DNA from: Planctomycetota bacterium
GTDB taxonomy: Bacteria; Planctomycetota; Phycisphaerae; WQYP01
Reading direction: 5' to 3'
NCBI GenBank assembly: GCA_021831565.1
Contig: JAKBMM010000003.1
Coordinates: forward strand, 1-64,000
Length of the DNA stretch: 64,000 nt
Made by a program: the position numbers and the translations under genes. Under the pieces are notes generated by a model. That model saw only the letters and a list, made by a program, of their open reading frames with translations. It did not search any database and had not been told where the DNA came from. Shown one piece after another: positions 18,544 through 27,645 of the stretch. The stretch's first letter is position 1; the number at the start of each line of letters is the position of its first letter.

Positions 18544-19065
18544 ATGGCGGTGGCACAATCCGTCGCTTATCCCGATCGGATCGGGACTTCCGACGCTGCG
18601 GGCTATGAAAGTGCGCAAGACCGAATACCGAATACTGAAAATTTGCGGCGTCGCCGCGCCGGTTTTACGCTCATTGAGCTGTTGCTGGTGCTGGTGATTC
18701 TGGCGATCCTGGCGGCGATTGTCGTGCCGATGTTTGTGGGTCGCGCCGAGCAGGCGCGGGTGACCCGTGCGCAGACAGATATCTCCAATATCTCCTCGGC
18801 GCTGGACACGTTTGAAATTGATAACGGGAGCTATCCCACCACGGCCGAGGGACTCCAAGCCCTGATCGTACGGCCGCCGAACATGCCCGACTGGCACGGG
18901 CCGTACCTGAAAGGTAACAGCGTGCCGTTGGACCCGTGGGGGCACCCGTATCAGTATCGGTGCCCCGGTCAACATTCGACCGATGGCTACGATCTGTATT
19001 CGTACGGACCAAGTGGTCACGCCGGCGGCGCCGGCGAGATTACGAACTGGGGGCAAAGTCCATAA
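18544..19065 (+). CDS. gspG: Major pseudopilin GspG
   Basis: A 173-residue pseudopilin. AAGGAG lies 7 bases before the ATG at 18544. The processing site G-FTLIELLLVLVILAILAAIVVP is preceded by an unusually long leader of about 40 residues, which includes a palindromic repeat read as YPDRIGTS. The C-terminal part is classic GspG: ISNISSALDTFEIDNGSYPTT, then WHGPYLKGNSVPLDPWG and a final YDLYSYGPSGHAGG calcium-loop region. It would polymerise into the pseudopilus after cleavage by a prepilin peptidase not encoded in this window. Confidence 0.93.
   Translation: MAVAQSVAYPDRIGTSDAAGYESAQDRIPNTENLRRRRAGFTLIELLLVLVILAILAAIVVPMFVGRAEQARVTRAQTDISNISSALDTFEIDNGSYPTTAEGLQALIVRPPNMPDWHGPYLKGNSVPLDPWGHPYQYRCPGQHSTDGYDLYSYGPSGHAGGAGEITNWGQSP
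18570..18586. repeat. Palindrome TCCCGAT-CGG-ATCGGGA, copy 1
   Basis: Seven-base arms and a three-base loop. It lies in frame inside the long leader peptide of gspG. Same family as the copies at 32983, 40112 and 50536. Confidence 0.6.
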
Positions 19066-19089
19066 GTCTCCAAGGCGGGGCGCAACTCT

Positions 19090-19578
19090 ATGCGATGCGA
19101 CAAATGGACAACTTCCGGCTTTACGCTGTTGGAACTGGTGCTGGTTCTGACGATCATCGCCATTCTGCTGGCGGAGGTGGCGCCGACGCTTTCCGGTTTC
19201 GCCACGGGGCGCCAGCCGGGCGACGCGGCGACCGAATTCGTCGCACTGACCCGTTTGGCCCGCAGCGACGCTATCGCCCAGGGTGGCGTCTATCGCATCC
19301 TGTTCGACCCCGCGCAAGGCCGCTGGTGGATGGCCAATGATCAAAGCGGTGCAGCACCGGCCGAAGATCCCTTAAGCGTGGTGTTCCATACCCCGGCGGG
19401 CGTGCGGCTCATAACCAACGCCCCGTTAATCAACGGCTATCCGACACTGCAATTCGCGCCGGACGGGCGCTGCACGCCGGCGATGACGCAGTTTGTCGGT
19501 CCGCAGGTAGCCGTCAAAGTGGTCTGCACGGCAGCAACCGGAACTTTTCACGTAATTGCCGGCGGAGGGCCATCATGA
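19090..19578 (+). CDS. gspH: Minor pseudopilin GspH
   Basis: A 162-residue pseudopilin with short leader MRCDKWTTSG and processing region FTLLELVLVLTIIAILLAEV, including the conserved glutamate at +5. The rest fits the GspH/FimT fold: AATEFVALTRLARSDAIAQGG and YRILFDPAQGRWWM. In the family it is part of the pseudopilus tip complex. Its end overlaps the start of gspI by four bases (ATGA), indicating tight co-translation. Confidence 0.85.
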   Translation: MRCDKWTTSGFTLLELVLVLTIIAILLAEVAPTLSGFATGRQPGDAATEFVALTRLARSDAIAQGGVYRILFDPAQGRWWMANDQSGAAPAEDPLSVVFHTPAGVRLITNAPLINGYPTLQFAPDGRCTPAMTQFVGPQVAVKVVCTAATGTFHVIAGGGPS

Positions 19579-20000
19579 GCACCCTGGGTGTTCGTCCGCG
19601 TGGTTTTACACTGGTCGAAGTGTTGGCCACGGTGACCGTATTGGCCATCGTGATGCCGGTGGCGATGTACGGCATCACTCTCGCCACGCGGCTCGCCGGC
19701 CTGACCCGACAGCGCGACGTGGCGGTGAACTTGGCTCAGACCAAGCTCTATGATCTGGTCGTCACCGGCAACTGGCAAAACGGTCCGCTTTCCGGGGACT
19801 TCACCGAATCACCCGATTATTCCTGGCGGGCAACGACCATCTCTTGGCCGGAGCCGAATCTACCCAACGCCCATTTGACGCAACTCACGGTCCTGGTGAC
19901 ATGGATGGCGTTTGGCCAGGTCCGGAACGTCACGCTGAGCACGCTGCTTTATCCCACGCCGCCCAGCACGTCGGCTATGGGCGCGGGAGGGTCTTATTGA
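19575..20000 (+). CDS. gspI: Minor pseudopilin GspI
   Basis: A 141-residue pseudopilin. Leader MSTLGVRPRG is followed by FTLVEVLATVTVLAIVMPVAM. The segment RDVAVNLAQTKLYDLV is typical of GspI, where the A-x-x-A-x-x-L helix runs on from the hydrophobic stem. In the family it pairs with GspJ and GspK at the pseudopilus tip. It overlaps gspH (4 bp) and touches gspJ (TGATG). Confidence 0.85.
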   Translation: MSTLGVRPRGFTLVEVLATVTVLAIVMPVAMYGITLATRLAGLTRQRDVAVNLAQTKLYDLVVTGNWQNGPLSGDFTESPDYSWRATTISWPEPNLPNAHLTQLTVLVTWMAFGQVRNVTLSTLLYPTPPSTSAMGAGGSY

Positions 20001-20638
20001 TGTCCCGGGGCGGCTTTACGCTTTTCGAGTTGTTGGTGGCGCTGGCGATGAGCGTCCTGATCGCCGGCGTCCTGGGCGCCAGCCTGTACACGGCGTTCCA
20101 CGCGCAAGCTCGGGTCGACCGTGTCGTCAACGCCAATGTCGGCATTGATGCGGCGCTCGATTCGCTGTGCGCCGATCTGGGCGATGTGGTACCCCCGCAC
20201 AGCGGAACCGGCAATACGCTGGCCGGGCCGTTTCAGGGCAACAACCAGTCGCTGAGCTTTTACGCCTGCGGCTTGGAGCCGGGCGCCGTCGTGCAGGGCA
20301 ACATGCGGTTAATTCAGATCGGCGTTGCACCCGCGCCCGGAGGGGGTGGTTTGCAACTGGTGCGGCAGGTGACGACGAATCTGCTGGCCACCGTGGCCGC
20401 TACGCCCACGCCCGCAGTGCTCTGCAACCACGTGACCAGTTTCCGCATCAGCTATTTCGACGGAACGAACTGGGACGAGAGTTGGGATTCGATGCAAACG
20501 CAGCCGGCCAATGCTTTGCCGCTGGCCGTGCGACTGACGCTGGTGGTCACGCCGGCGCCGGGCGTGCCGCCCATTGAGGAACAGCGCCTCGTTCCGCTGG
20601 CCTGCGCGCAGCCGATGCAGGGGTTGAACCTGCCATGA
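20000..20638 (+). CDS. gspJ: Minor pseudopilin GspJ
   Basis: The track ORF begins at 19844 inside gspI. The ATG at 20000 overlaps the gspI stop by one base and gives a standard leader MSRGG before FTLFELLVALAMSVLIAGVLG. The 212-residue product continues with the J-type region SLCADLGDVVPP and SFRISYFDGTNWDESWDS, a motif seen in GspJ proteins. It overlaps gspK by four bases. Confidence 0.88.
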   Translation: MSRGGFTLFELLVALAMSVLIAGVLGASLYTAFHAQARVDRVVNANVGIDAALDSLCADLGDVVPPHSGTGNTLAGPFQGNNQSLSFYACGLEPGAVVQGNMRLIQIGVAPAPGGGGLQLVRQVTTNLLATVAATPTPAVLCNHVTSFRISYFDGTNWDESWDSMQTQPANALPLAVRLTLVVTPAPGVPPIEEQRLVPLACAQPMQGLNLP

Positions 20639-22155
20639 AGACGCGAAGACGATTGGGAACCGCCAAAACACGGGTTAGCCGCTGGCCCTGGCCCGTGCGT
20701 GGCCGCAGATCGCGCACAGAGACGCGCGGATCGATTCTGATCGCAACGCTGTGGGTGATCATCGCACTGACGGGGCTGGTGCTGGCGCTTTCGGTGCGTA
20801 CCCGGGCCGACGCCCTGGCCGAAGCCAATCGCGCCGCGGCGATGCAGGCGGCCGCCGCCGAGCGTGGAGCCGAACAGTTTCTCCTGGCCGTCGTCGACCA
20901 GAAGATGCAAGACCGGGTCAACGAAGAAACGGATTTTACGAGCAATATTTCGATGCAAGCCCTGCCTATTGGCAACTGTTACGTGTGGGTGATCCGCCCC
21001 ACCTACAACGACGGTCAGATGTCCAACGCCGACCAGACGTACAGCTACGGTTTGACCGACGAAATGGCTAAGCTGAACCTGAATACAGCGCCGTACAACA
21101 TACTCCAGTGGTTGCCCGGGATGACGCAGGAAATGGCCGCCTCGATTGTCGTCTGGCGCGGCGGCGCTGATCCGACCGGCACGGGCGCCGGGAATGGTTA
21201 TTACGAAAGCCTGCCGGACCCGTACCGGGCCAAGGAAGCGCCGTTCGAATCGGTTGACGAACTGTATTTGGTGGAAGGGTTCACCCCTTTCGTGCTTTAT
21301 GGCTACGATGCGAATCACAATGGCGTGCTCGATCCGGCTGAGGTACGGGCCATGCAGTCCGGAGGAACCGCCGGCATGCCGACCGCGGTGTTCGGCAATA
21401 GCACAGCGGCGAATCGTGGGCTTTTTCCCTTTGTAACCGTATTGCCCCCCGCTGCGGGTGGTGGAATTGGCGGCAACAATCCCAGCACCCAGATCGCCAA
21501 TGTCAATCCGGTGAACGAGACACAACTGCGCACCGTGCTCACCAACGTGCTTGGTTCCGCCCGGGCGAACCAGATTCTCCACCGGATTATGAGGCGGCGG
21601 GGGCCAACGCGCTTCTCGAACGTCTTTGCTTTCTACTATGCCTCGGGCATGACGCCCGTGGAGTTCACGAAGGTCTATCCACGCCTCACCGCCGGCGGTT
21701 CCCTGAAGGTCAACATCATGACCGCCCCGGCCCGGGTGCTGGCGTGTTTGCCCGGTCTGCAGAACAACGCCGGCCTGGTTTCGAGCATCTTGGCGCAGCG
21801 CCAGGCCCAGTTGCAATCAACCACCGATCCAACCAACCTGGCGTGGCTGGTGACCCTGCCGGAACTTCGCGCCGCGCTGATCAATACCCTGGGCAACTAC
21901 ATCACGGGCGCCTCCACGGTCTATTCCGCGGACATCGTCGCCGTAACCGCCCACGCGCGGGCGTACGACCGCTGCCGCATCATCATCCAGGCGGGCAACG
22001 GTGTGACGACGAATTCGAAGATCATCTACCGCGAAGATTTAACCAGCGATGGCTGGCCGCTGGATCCGAATATCCGCCAGGCGTTACGCTCCGGCCAGCC
22101 GCCGCCGGTGACGCCGGCGCCCGGCCTGGCGAGGCAAGGATTGGGACCACTGTGA
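20635..22155 (+). CDS. gspK: Minor pseudopilin GspK
   Basis: A 506-residue protein, longer than typical GspK (about 300-350). The N-terminal stem RGSILIATLWVIIALTGLVL lacks the +5 glutamate, as is normal for GspK. The body has the family's helix-hairpin-helix-like region, LNLNTAPYNILQWLPGM, twice: a second copy runs from about residue 350 with LKVNIMTAPARVLACLPGL. In the family it caps the pseudopilus. Extra length comes from the region around GYDANHNGVLDPAEV, which resembles a calcium-binding loop. Confidence 0.87.
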   Translation: MKTRRRLGTAKTRVSRWPWPVRGRRSRTETRGSILIATLWVIIALTGLVLALSVRTRADALAEANRAAAMQAAAAERGAEQFLLAVVDQKMQDRVNEETDFTSNISMQALPIGNCYVWVIRPTYNDGQMSNADQTYSYGLTDEMAKLNLNTAPYNILQWLPGMTQEMAASIVVWRGGADPTGTGAGNGYYESLPDPYRAKEAPFESVDELYLVEGFTPFVLYGYDANHNGVLDPAEVRAMQSGGTAGMPTAVFGNSTAANRGLFPFVTVLPPAAGGGIGGNNPSTQIANVNPVNETQLRTVLTNVLGSARANQILHRIMRRRGPTRFSNVFAFYYASGMTPVEFTKVYPRLTAGGSLKVNIMTAPARVLACLPGLQNNAGLVSSILAQRQAQLQSTTDPTNLAWLVTLPELRAALINTLGNYITGASTVYSADIVAVTAHARAYDRCRIIIQAGNGVTTNSKIIYREDLTSDGWPLDPNIRQALRSGQPPPVTPAPGLARQGLGPL

Positions 22156-23546
22156 AGAAGCGTATTGTCAAGAAGGTCCTGGGCTTGGCTTTGGAGACCG
22201 ACCGTGCCCTTCTGGCCGAGGTGGCGCCCGGCGCCGGCGGGCGGAGGCAGCTTGCCGCCGTCGCCGAGTTCTTATTTCCACCGGGCGCCGGGTTGACCCA
22301 GCCGGCGGCCTTGGGTGCCGCCTTGGGGGACTTCCTGCGGCAGCACGGTATCGGTACGCGCGACGTGATCATCGGCCTGTCCGCGCGCACGTTGATGACG
22401 CGCTATTGTGCCGTGCCGCCCGCCGCCATCGACATGGCACTGGCCAACCTGCGGCTGCAAGCCGAAAGCGCGTTCGCAACGGATGCTCAAAATGTAACGG
22501 TGGACTTCGCCGGCGAGCTTCCCAGCGGCGCTGCGGCAGCGGGGCTGTTGGTGGCGACGAGCCATACGGTGGTTGCCCAGTGCCGGGAACTGGCGGCGGC
22601 GGCACACCTGCGGCTGCGGGCAGTGACGGCGACCACGCCGGCGCTGGGCGGCGTCACCACCGAGGCGCCGCACGACGTTCTGGTGGTAAACGCGGCGTCA
22701 AGCGGGGCGGAACTTTATCTAACCCGCGACGGGACGCCGTTGCAACTGCGCTACGTCGCCCTGCCGGCGGAGGAAGAGGCTGCGGTCGTCTCGTTGGCTG
22801 CGGAAATCCGGCGGACTTTGGCAGGCCATCCGGCGGGTGAGCAGCCTTGGGTCCTGGCGGTTTGGGATGAGCTGCAAGCGCGACGGAATGTTGGCGAGCC
22901 GCTGCAAGAACGGCTGGGGCTGCACGTCGCGACGCCGCGGTTGGACGCGGTGGTGGCCGCCACAGACCGCGAGGCGCCGCGTTTTTCGCCGGCGGTAGCG
23001 GTGGCGCTGGCGGGCGCCGCGGGAACGTTGCCCGTAGATTTTTTGCACTCGCGCCTGGCCCCGCCGCCGGGACGCACCAAACGGCGGAGAATCGCCTGGG
23101 CGGCAGCCCTCGGTGTTACGCTGCTGTTGGCCCTGATCGTCACGGTCTATCACTTGCGGCAGCGCCAGGCGAGTCTGGCGCTCATGCAGGCCAGGCTCGC
23201 TGCTTTGCGGCCGCAGGTCAGGCAGGCGAAGGCGGCGCTCTCCCGCCTGAACGTCGTGCGGAGCTGGCACAGCGGGTCACCGCAATTGCTGGCATGTTTT
23301 TCCGCACTGACCAATGTTTTTCCCGCGGACCACTCCATCTACGCCACCAGCCTGATGCTGCGCCACGCCCGGCTCGATCAGCTTACCGGCAAGGCTATCC
23401 GTGAACGGCAGGTGCTCGATTTGCGTGATCGCATGAACGCGGCCTTGGGTTTTACCGATGTGCGCGTGGTGGACGTACGCGAAGCGGGGCCCACCAGCCG
23501 CCAATACGAGTTTTCAATTGCGTTTAAGTTTCACGCCCCGGAGTAA
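22152..23546 (+). CDS. gspL: GspL/PilM-like assembly protein
   Basis: The track starts at 21744 within gspK. GTG at 22152 overlaps the gspK stop and starts VKKRIVKKVLGLALETDRALL. The 464-residue product has an actin-like cytoplasmic half (PilM/GspL style; HGIGTRDVIIGLSARTLMTRY), one membrane segment (IAWAAALGVTLLLALIVTVYHL) near residue 320, then a periplasmic ferredoxin-like domain in PilN style. In the family it links the ATPase to the inner-membrane platform. Assignment to GspL follows from its place after gspK. Confidence 0.75.
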   Translation: MKKRIVKKVLGLALETDRALLAEVAPGAGGRRQLAAVAEFLFPPGAGLTQPAALGAALGDFLRQHGIGTRDVIIGLSARTLMTRYCAVPPAAIDMALANLRLQAESAFATDAQNVTVDFAGELPSGAAAAGLLVATSHTVVAQCRELAAAAHLRLRAVTATTPALGGVTTEAPHDVLVVNAASSGAELYLTRDGTPLQLRYVALPAEEEAAVVSLAAEIRRTLAGHPAGEQPWVLAVWDELQARRNVGEPLQERLGLHVATPRLDAVVAATDREAPRFSPAVAVALAGAAGTLPVDFLHSRLAPPPGRTKRRRIAWAAALGVTLLLALIVTVYHLRQRQASLALMQARLAALRPQVRQAKAALSRLNVVRSWHSGSPQLLACFSALTNVFPADHSIYATSLMLRHARLDQLTGKAIRERQVLDLRDRMNAALGFTDVRVVDVREAGPTSRQYEFSIAFKFHAPE

Positions 23547-23549
23547 ATT

Positions 23550-24113
23550 GTGGTTCTGACGAAACGTGAAAAAATCATCGCCGCCGTCACATTGGGAATT
23601 GTGGCGCTGCTGGTGGTCGACCGGTACGTGGCGACGCCATATTTCGCGGTGTCGGCCCAACTGCGGCGCCGCACCACCGAAGCCCGTTTGGAGCTGACAC
23701 GCGATCGGCGGCTTTTGCAGAACCGCGCGCGGGTGGCCGGCGCGTGGCGCACGCTGCTCGCCGGCGGCCTGAAGACGGACCCGGGCGCGGCGGAAAGCGG
23801 GGTGCTCCAGGCATTGCTGGCTTACGCCCATGATGCCGGCGTAAGCATCCAGTCGCTTAAACCCGACCGCGCAACGCGATCGGGCGACTTCCAACAAATC
23901 CGCATACAAGTTGCGGGCCGCGGCACGACGGCCACCGCAGCGCTGTTCATGTGGCGCATTGAGAAGGCGAAGCTGCCCCTGCGGATCCTCGCAATCCAGT
24001 TCGTCCCCAGCCCGGAGGGAACGGATCACCTGACGTTTCAGATGGATCTCGCCACCCTGGTGCTTACACCAAAGGGGGAGCGAGAGTCCCCGGGCGGGGG
24101 GGCGCCATCGTGA
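23550..24113 (+). CDS. gspM: GspM/PilO-like assembly protein
   Basis: A 187-residue bitopic protein starting at GTG, 3 bp after gspL. A short cytoplasmic start MVLTKREKII is followed by one membrane segment (AAVTLGIVALLVVDRYV), a coiled-coil stretch (LRRRTTEARLELTRDRRLL) and a periplasmic ferredoxin-like domain (IRIQVAGRGTTATAALFMWRIE). This architecture fits GspM or PilO, which pair with GspL or PilN. Sequence alone cannot separate the two; operon context favours GspM. Confidence 0.72.
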   Translation: MVLTKREKIIAAVTLGIVALLVVDRYVATPYFAVSAQLRRRTTEARLELTRDRRLLQNRARVAGAWRTLLAGGLKTDPGAAESGVLQALLAYAHDAGVSIQSLKPDRATRSGDFQQIRIQVAGRGTTATAALFMWRIEKAKLPLRILAIQFVPSPEGTDHLTFQMDLATLVLTPKGERESPGGGAPS

Positions 24114-24637
24114 GCAGAGGCTTCGCAAGACGATTCACTATGGCCGGTGCGGCGTTGCTGTTGGCCGGCAGCGCCATGGCGTCGGGGCGATCGCGCGTCG
24201 TGTTGCCGGCGGCGTACCAGGTGCTGGCGCACAAAAGCATTTTTGCGCGCAACCGGGCGGTCTTTTTGGGGCGCCGCGCCGCGGCATCCGCGCCGGCGGC
24301 GGCGACACGGCCGGACATTCCTGTGTTTATCGGAGCGCTGCATGGGGGGCGCATGTTTACGGCGTTGCTGGAATGGCCGGCCAGCGGGATGGTCCGTGCG
24401 GTGCACGTGCACGATGTCGTGCCGGGTGCGTATGGCGGGCTGATCACACGGGTTACGCTGCGTGCCCTTGAGATTGTCGGCCCGGGCCAACCGCCCCGGC
24501 GGGTTCACTTGGGGGAAAACCTTAAAGAGGCGGCGCCGATCATGCCGGCAGCTACAGCGCCTGGGGAATCCGGGACGTCCCAGACCCGGGCACTCATCGA
24601 AATGATGCGCCGGCGGCGCCCACAGAAGCTTAAGTAA
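24110..24637 (+). CDS. GspC/PilP-like periplasmic protein
   Basis: A 175-residue protein (GTG start, 4-bp overlap with gspM) with an N-terminal export or anchor segment (FTMAGAALLLAGSAMA). The short beta domain, with IFARNRAVF, VFIGALHGGRMFTALLEW and VRAVHVHDVVPG, resembles the homology region of GspC or PilP. Those proteins connect the inner membrane to the secretin, and the secretin gene follows at once. The match is by size, position and the 'HKSIFARNR' type start, so the family call is moderate. Confidence 0.55.
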   Translation: MSRGFARRFTMAGAALLLAGSAMASGRSRVVLPAAYQVLAHKSIFARNRAVFLGRRAAASAPAAATRPDIPVFIGALHGGRMFTALLEWPASGMVRAVHVHDVVPGAYGGLITRVTLRALEIVGPGQPPRRVHLGENLKEAAPIMPAATAPGESGTSQTRALIEMMRRRRPQKLK

Positions 24638-24648
24638 TGGAGTTATGT

Positions 24649-27645
24649 ATGTACGATTGTTTTTCGCAGGTTTCCCTCCGCCGTCCCGCATGGTGGCGCC
24701 GTGTGGGATGTTCCACCGCTTTGACCTTGAGCCTATGGCTCACCGCCGTCGTCCCGGGCGCAACGACCGTTGTTGCCACGGCGCCCGCGCCCGCCACGGC
24801 CCCCGCTCCACCGCCGGCTGTTTCCGCCCCCTCCCCCGGCCGCTTGCACAGCCTGGTAAGTTTTAATTTCCGCCATGCCCCCGTTGATGCGGTGCTCGAT
24901 TACCTTTCGCAGGCCTTTGGTTTCATTGTGCTCAAGAGCGACCACGTCGACGCCCGCGTGACCATCACCAGCATGCGCCCCGTTTCGGCCGGCGCCGCGG
25001 TCAATGCGCTGGACGGCGTGCTTAAGCCGCTGCACTACACGATCATTCGCACCGGCCGCGACTTGCGGATCGTGGCGCTCGACCAGGCCGAGAAGGCCAA
25101 CGTTCCGGTTCATTACGGCGCGGATCCCGCCCGGATCGCCGACACCGACCAGATTATCACCCAGGTGATTCCCATCGAAAGTGTTGACGCCAGCAGGCTG
25201 TGCACCAATTTGACGCCGCTACTAAGTTCCAGCGCGATCGTCACAGCGAACAAGGGGTCCAACACCATCATCATCACCGACACGTCGGCGAATATCCGGC
25301 GGATCGTGAAGATCATCGCCGACGTGGACCGGCACCGCGCGGCGGCGACGCATATGCGGATCTACCACCTCAAGTATGCCGACGCCGCCAGCACCGCCAC
25401 GCTCATCAACGCGGTGTTTAATCCCACCACCAGCACCAATCAGCCCAGCGGGCCGCCGCTGCCGTTGTTCCGCCGTGTGGTGCGCTTCCTTAAGCAGAAC
25501 CAGCGAAACAATACCGGAGGCAACCAGATCGGCGGCAAGGTTAACGCTTCCGCGGACGAGCGCACCAACAGCATCGTGGTCACCGGTCCGACCGGAGCCT
25601 TGGCGCTGGTTGATCAAATTGTCAAGCAGATCGACCACCCCGCGGCGATGTTGGATATACGAATGTACCACTTGAAGTACGCCGACGCCGCCAGCACCGC
25701 CACGCTTATCAACACGGTGTTTAATCCCTCCACCAGCACCAATCAGCCCAGCGGGCTGCCACAGCCGCTTTTCCGCCGCGTGGTGAGTTTCATCAAGCGA
25801 ACTCAGCAAAACAACGCGGCCGGCAACGGGACCGGCGGTATGGTCAACGCTACCGCGGACGAGCAGACCAACACGATCATTGTCACCGGCTCGGCCGGCG
25901 CCCAGGCGCTGGTTGATCAAGTTGTCAAGCGGATCGACCACCCCGCGGCAATGTTGGATATGCGGATATACCACTTGAAGAATGCCGACGCCACCGACAC
26001 CGCCACGCTCATCAACGCGGTGTTTAATCCCTCCACCAGCGCCAATCAGCCCAGCGGGCTGCCACAGCCGCTTTTCCGCCGCGTGGTGAGTTTCATCAAG
26101 CAAACCCAGCAAAACAACGCGGCCGGCAACGGGACCGGCGGTGTGGTCAACGCTACCGCGGACGAGCGGACCAACACGATCATTGTCACCGGCCCGGCCG
26201 AAGCACTGGTGCTGGTCGGCTACATCGTCAAGGAAATCGATTCCAACCCCGCGGCCAAGCAGGTGTTCTTCATTTATCGCCTTAAGAACGCCGAAGCCGC
26301 GACCGTCCAATACGTGCTCAATTCGTTGTTCGGCAACCCAACCTACCCACCGCAGGCCACCCCCGGCATGAGCAACGTCTTCGGCGCGTCGAGTTTTACT
26401 TCCAGCTTCGGCGCCTTCGGCAACTCGCGCGGCGCCACCACTTTCGCCGGCGGACCATTCGGCAGCTTCGCCAATGGCAACAACACCAACCTCGCCGCCG
26501 GCGTGAACGGGGTTCCCACCACCGCCACCAATGCCCTGACCGGCCAAGCCTACATCGTCGCCGATACCAGCACCAATTCGCTGCTGGTGAGCACCAGCCA
26601 GAAGTATGCCGCCGCCGTGAAAGGCATGATTCGGCAGCTTGACCGGCCCGTGCCGCAGGTGCTCATCAAGGTGCTCGTGGCGGAGGTAACGCTTGACAAC
26701 AGTACCGCCATCGGCACGGAATTTTCGATTCTGGATCAGCGCACCAGGCTCGTTCCCACCGGCCAGGTGACCGGGTCGATCGCTCCGAATGGCAGCGTCA
26801 CCGGCGCCACCGGTACGGCGAATGTCACCAACTACGGCACCAGCGGCGGCAGCGCCTTCGGCATCGCCAATGCGGTAACCAGCGCCGCGGCCAACGGTAC
26901 GCCCAGTGGTCTGGTGGTTGGGTTGGTCGAAAACAACCTTACCGCCACTTTGCAGGCTCTGGCCCAGAAAAATAAGCTCGACGTGCTCAGCCGCCCGTAC
27001 ATTCTGACCAGCGACAACCAGGAAGCCACCATGATGGTCGGTCAGGAAGTGCCGATCATCACCAATTCCACCATCACCACCCAGGGTACAGTGGTCAATA
27101 CGCCGAGCTACCAGCAAGTGGGCATCATTCTGGACGTGACGCCGCAAATTAACCCCGACGGCGTCGTCACTCTCAACGTTGCGCCGCAGGTTTCTCAGTT
27201 GGAATCGGGCGCCGGCGTAACTGTGTCCCCCGGCGTGACGGCCCCAATTTTCGACATTCGCCAAGCCCAAAGCCGGGTGGCCGTCAAGAATGGGCAGACG
27301 ATCGTGATCGGAGGTTTGATGCAGGATGAGAAAACGCAGACGATCAGCAAGATTCCGCTGCTGGGAGACATTCCCTATATCGGCCCGCTGCTCTTCAGCC
27401 GCGCCCAGAATGAAAAAACGAAGACCGAATTACTCATCTTCCTGACGCCGCATGTGATTCCGCAGCCGGCGGGGCTTAAGGTAATGTCACACGAGGAGGA
27501 ACGCGGCATGCAGCTTGTTCCGAAAGCGGTCGGCCCCGGCGTGTTCCAGACGCAGATGAAAGACATGCGGCGCGGCGCTCTCCCCGAGCCGGCCGCGACC
27601 CAGGCAACGGAGAACCCCGTCCATGACATCAAATTATCCCGCTGA
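24649..27645 (+). CDS. gspD: Type II secretion secretin GspD with triplicated N-module
   Basis: The outer-membrane channel. GGAG lies 6 bases before the ATG at 24649. After a signal and a Pro/Ala linker comes the N0 domain (VSFNFRHAPVDAVLDYLSQ), then a first N-domain (PIESVDASRLCTNLTPLL). A 101-residue module starting with IYHLKYADAAS follows three times in nearly identical form. After a further N-domain and a Gly/Asn-rich stretch comes the secretin core, with DVLSRPYILTSDNQEA, VPIITNST, SRVAVKNGQTIVIGGL and IPLLGDIPYIGPLL. At 998 residues it is longer than usual secretins (about 650-750). Confidence 0.93.
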   Translation: MYDCFSQVSLRRPAWWRRVGCSTALTLSLWLTAVVPGATTVVATAPAPATAPAPPPAVSAPSPGRLHSLVSFNFRHAPVDAVLDYLSQAFGFIVLKSDHVDARVTITSMRPVSAGAAVNALDGVLKPLHYTIIRTGRDLRIVALDQAEKANVPVHYGADPARIADTDQIITQVIPIESVDASRLCTNLTPLLSSSAIVTANKGSNTIIITDTSANIRRIVKIIADVDRHRAAATHMRIYHLKYADAASTATLINAVFNPTTSTNQPSGPPLPLFRRVVRFLKQNQRNNTGGNQIGGKVNASADERTNSIVVTGPTGALALVDQIVKQIDHPAAMLDIRMYHLKYADAASTATLINTVFNPSTSTNQPSGLPQPLFRRVVSFIKRTQQNNAAGNGTGGMVNATADEQTNTIIVTGSAGAQALVDQVVKRIDHPAAMLDMRIYHLKNADATDTATLINAVFNPSTSANQPSGLPQPLFRRVVSFIKQTQQNNAAGNGTGGVVNATADERTNTIIVTGPAEALVLVGYIVKEIDSNPAAKQVFFIYRLKNAEAATVQYVLNSLFGNPTYPPQATPGMSNVFGASSFTSSFGAFGNSRGATTFAGGPFGSFANGNNTNLAAGVNGVPTTATNALTGQAYIVADTSTNSLLVSTSQKYAAAVKGMIRQLDRPVPQVLIKVLVAEVTLDNSTAIGTEFSILDQRTRLVPTGQVTGSIAPNGSVTGATGTANVTNYGTSGGSAFGIANAVTSAAANGTPSGLVVGLVENNLTATLQALAQKNKLDVLSRPYILTSDNQEATMMVGQEVPIITNSTITTQGTVVNTPSYQQVGIILDVTPQINPDGVVTLNVAPQVSQLESGAGVTVSPGVTAPIFDIRQAQSRVAVKNGQTIVIGGLMQDEKTQTISKIPLLGDIPYIGPLLFSRAQNEKTKTELLIFLTPHVIPQPAGLKVMSHEEERGMQLVPKAVGPGVFQTQMKDMRRGALPEPAATQATENPVHDIKLSR
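25354..26262 (+). repeat. Three tandem 303-bp repeats inside gspD
   Basis: Units start at 25354, 25657 and 25960, an exact 303-base period (101 codons). Copies 2 and 3 are close to identical at the DNA level, for example the shared block encoding QPSGLPQPLFRRVVSF. Copy 1 is slightly more diverged (GPPLPLFRRVVRF). Conservation of bases as well as residues indicates recent tandem duplication. Confidence 0.85.

Noticed and set aside
20452-21816. A 454-residue minus-strand ORF opposite gspK
   Set aside because: Antisense shadow within a tightly overlapping secretion operon; composition is typical of reverse-strand reading.
25354-26262. The 303-bp repeats considered as a CRISPR-like or satellite array
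   Set aside because: The period is a whole number of codons, there are no spacers, and the reading frame stays open with conserved domain residues.
25222-27270. A 682-residue minus-strand ORF opposite the secretin gene
   Set aside because: It mirrors the triplicated secretin repeats (repeated DNHTAGPVAGRVV-like text) and has no independent start or family.
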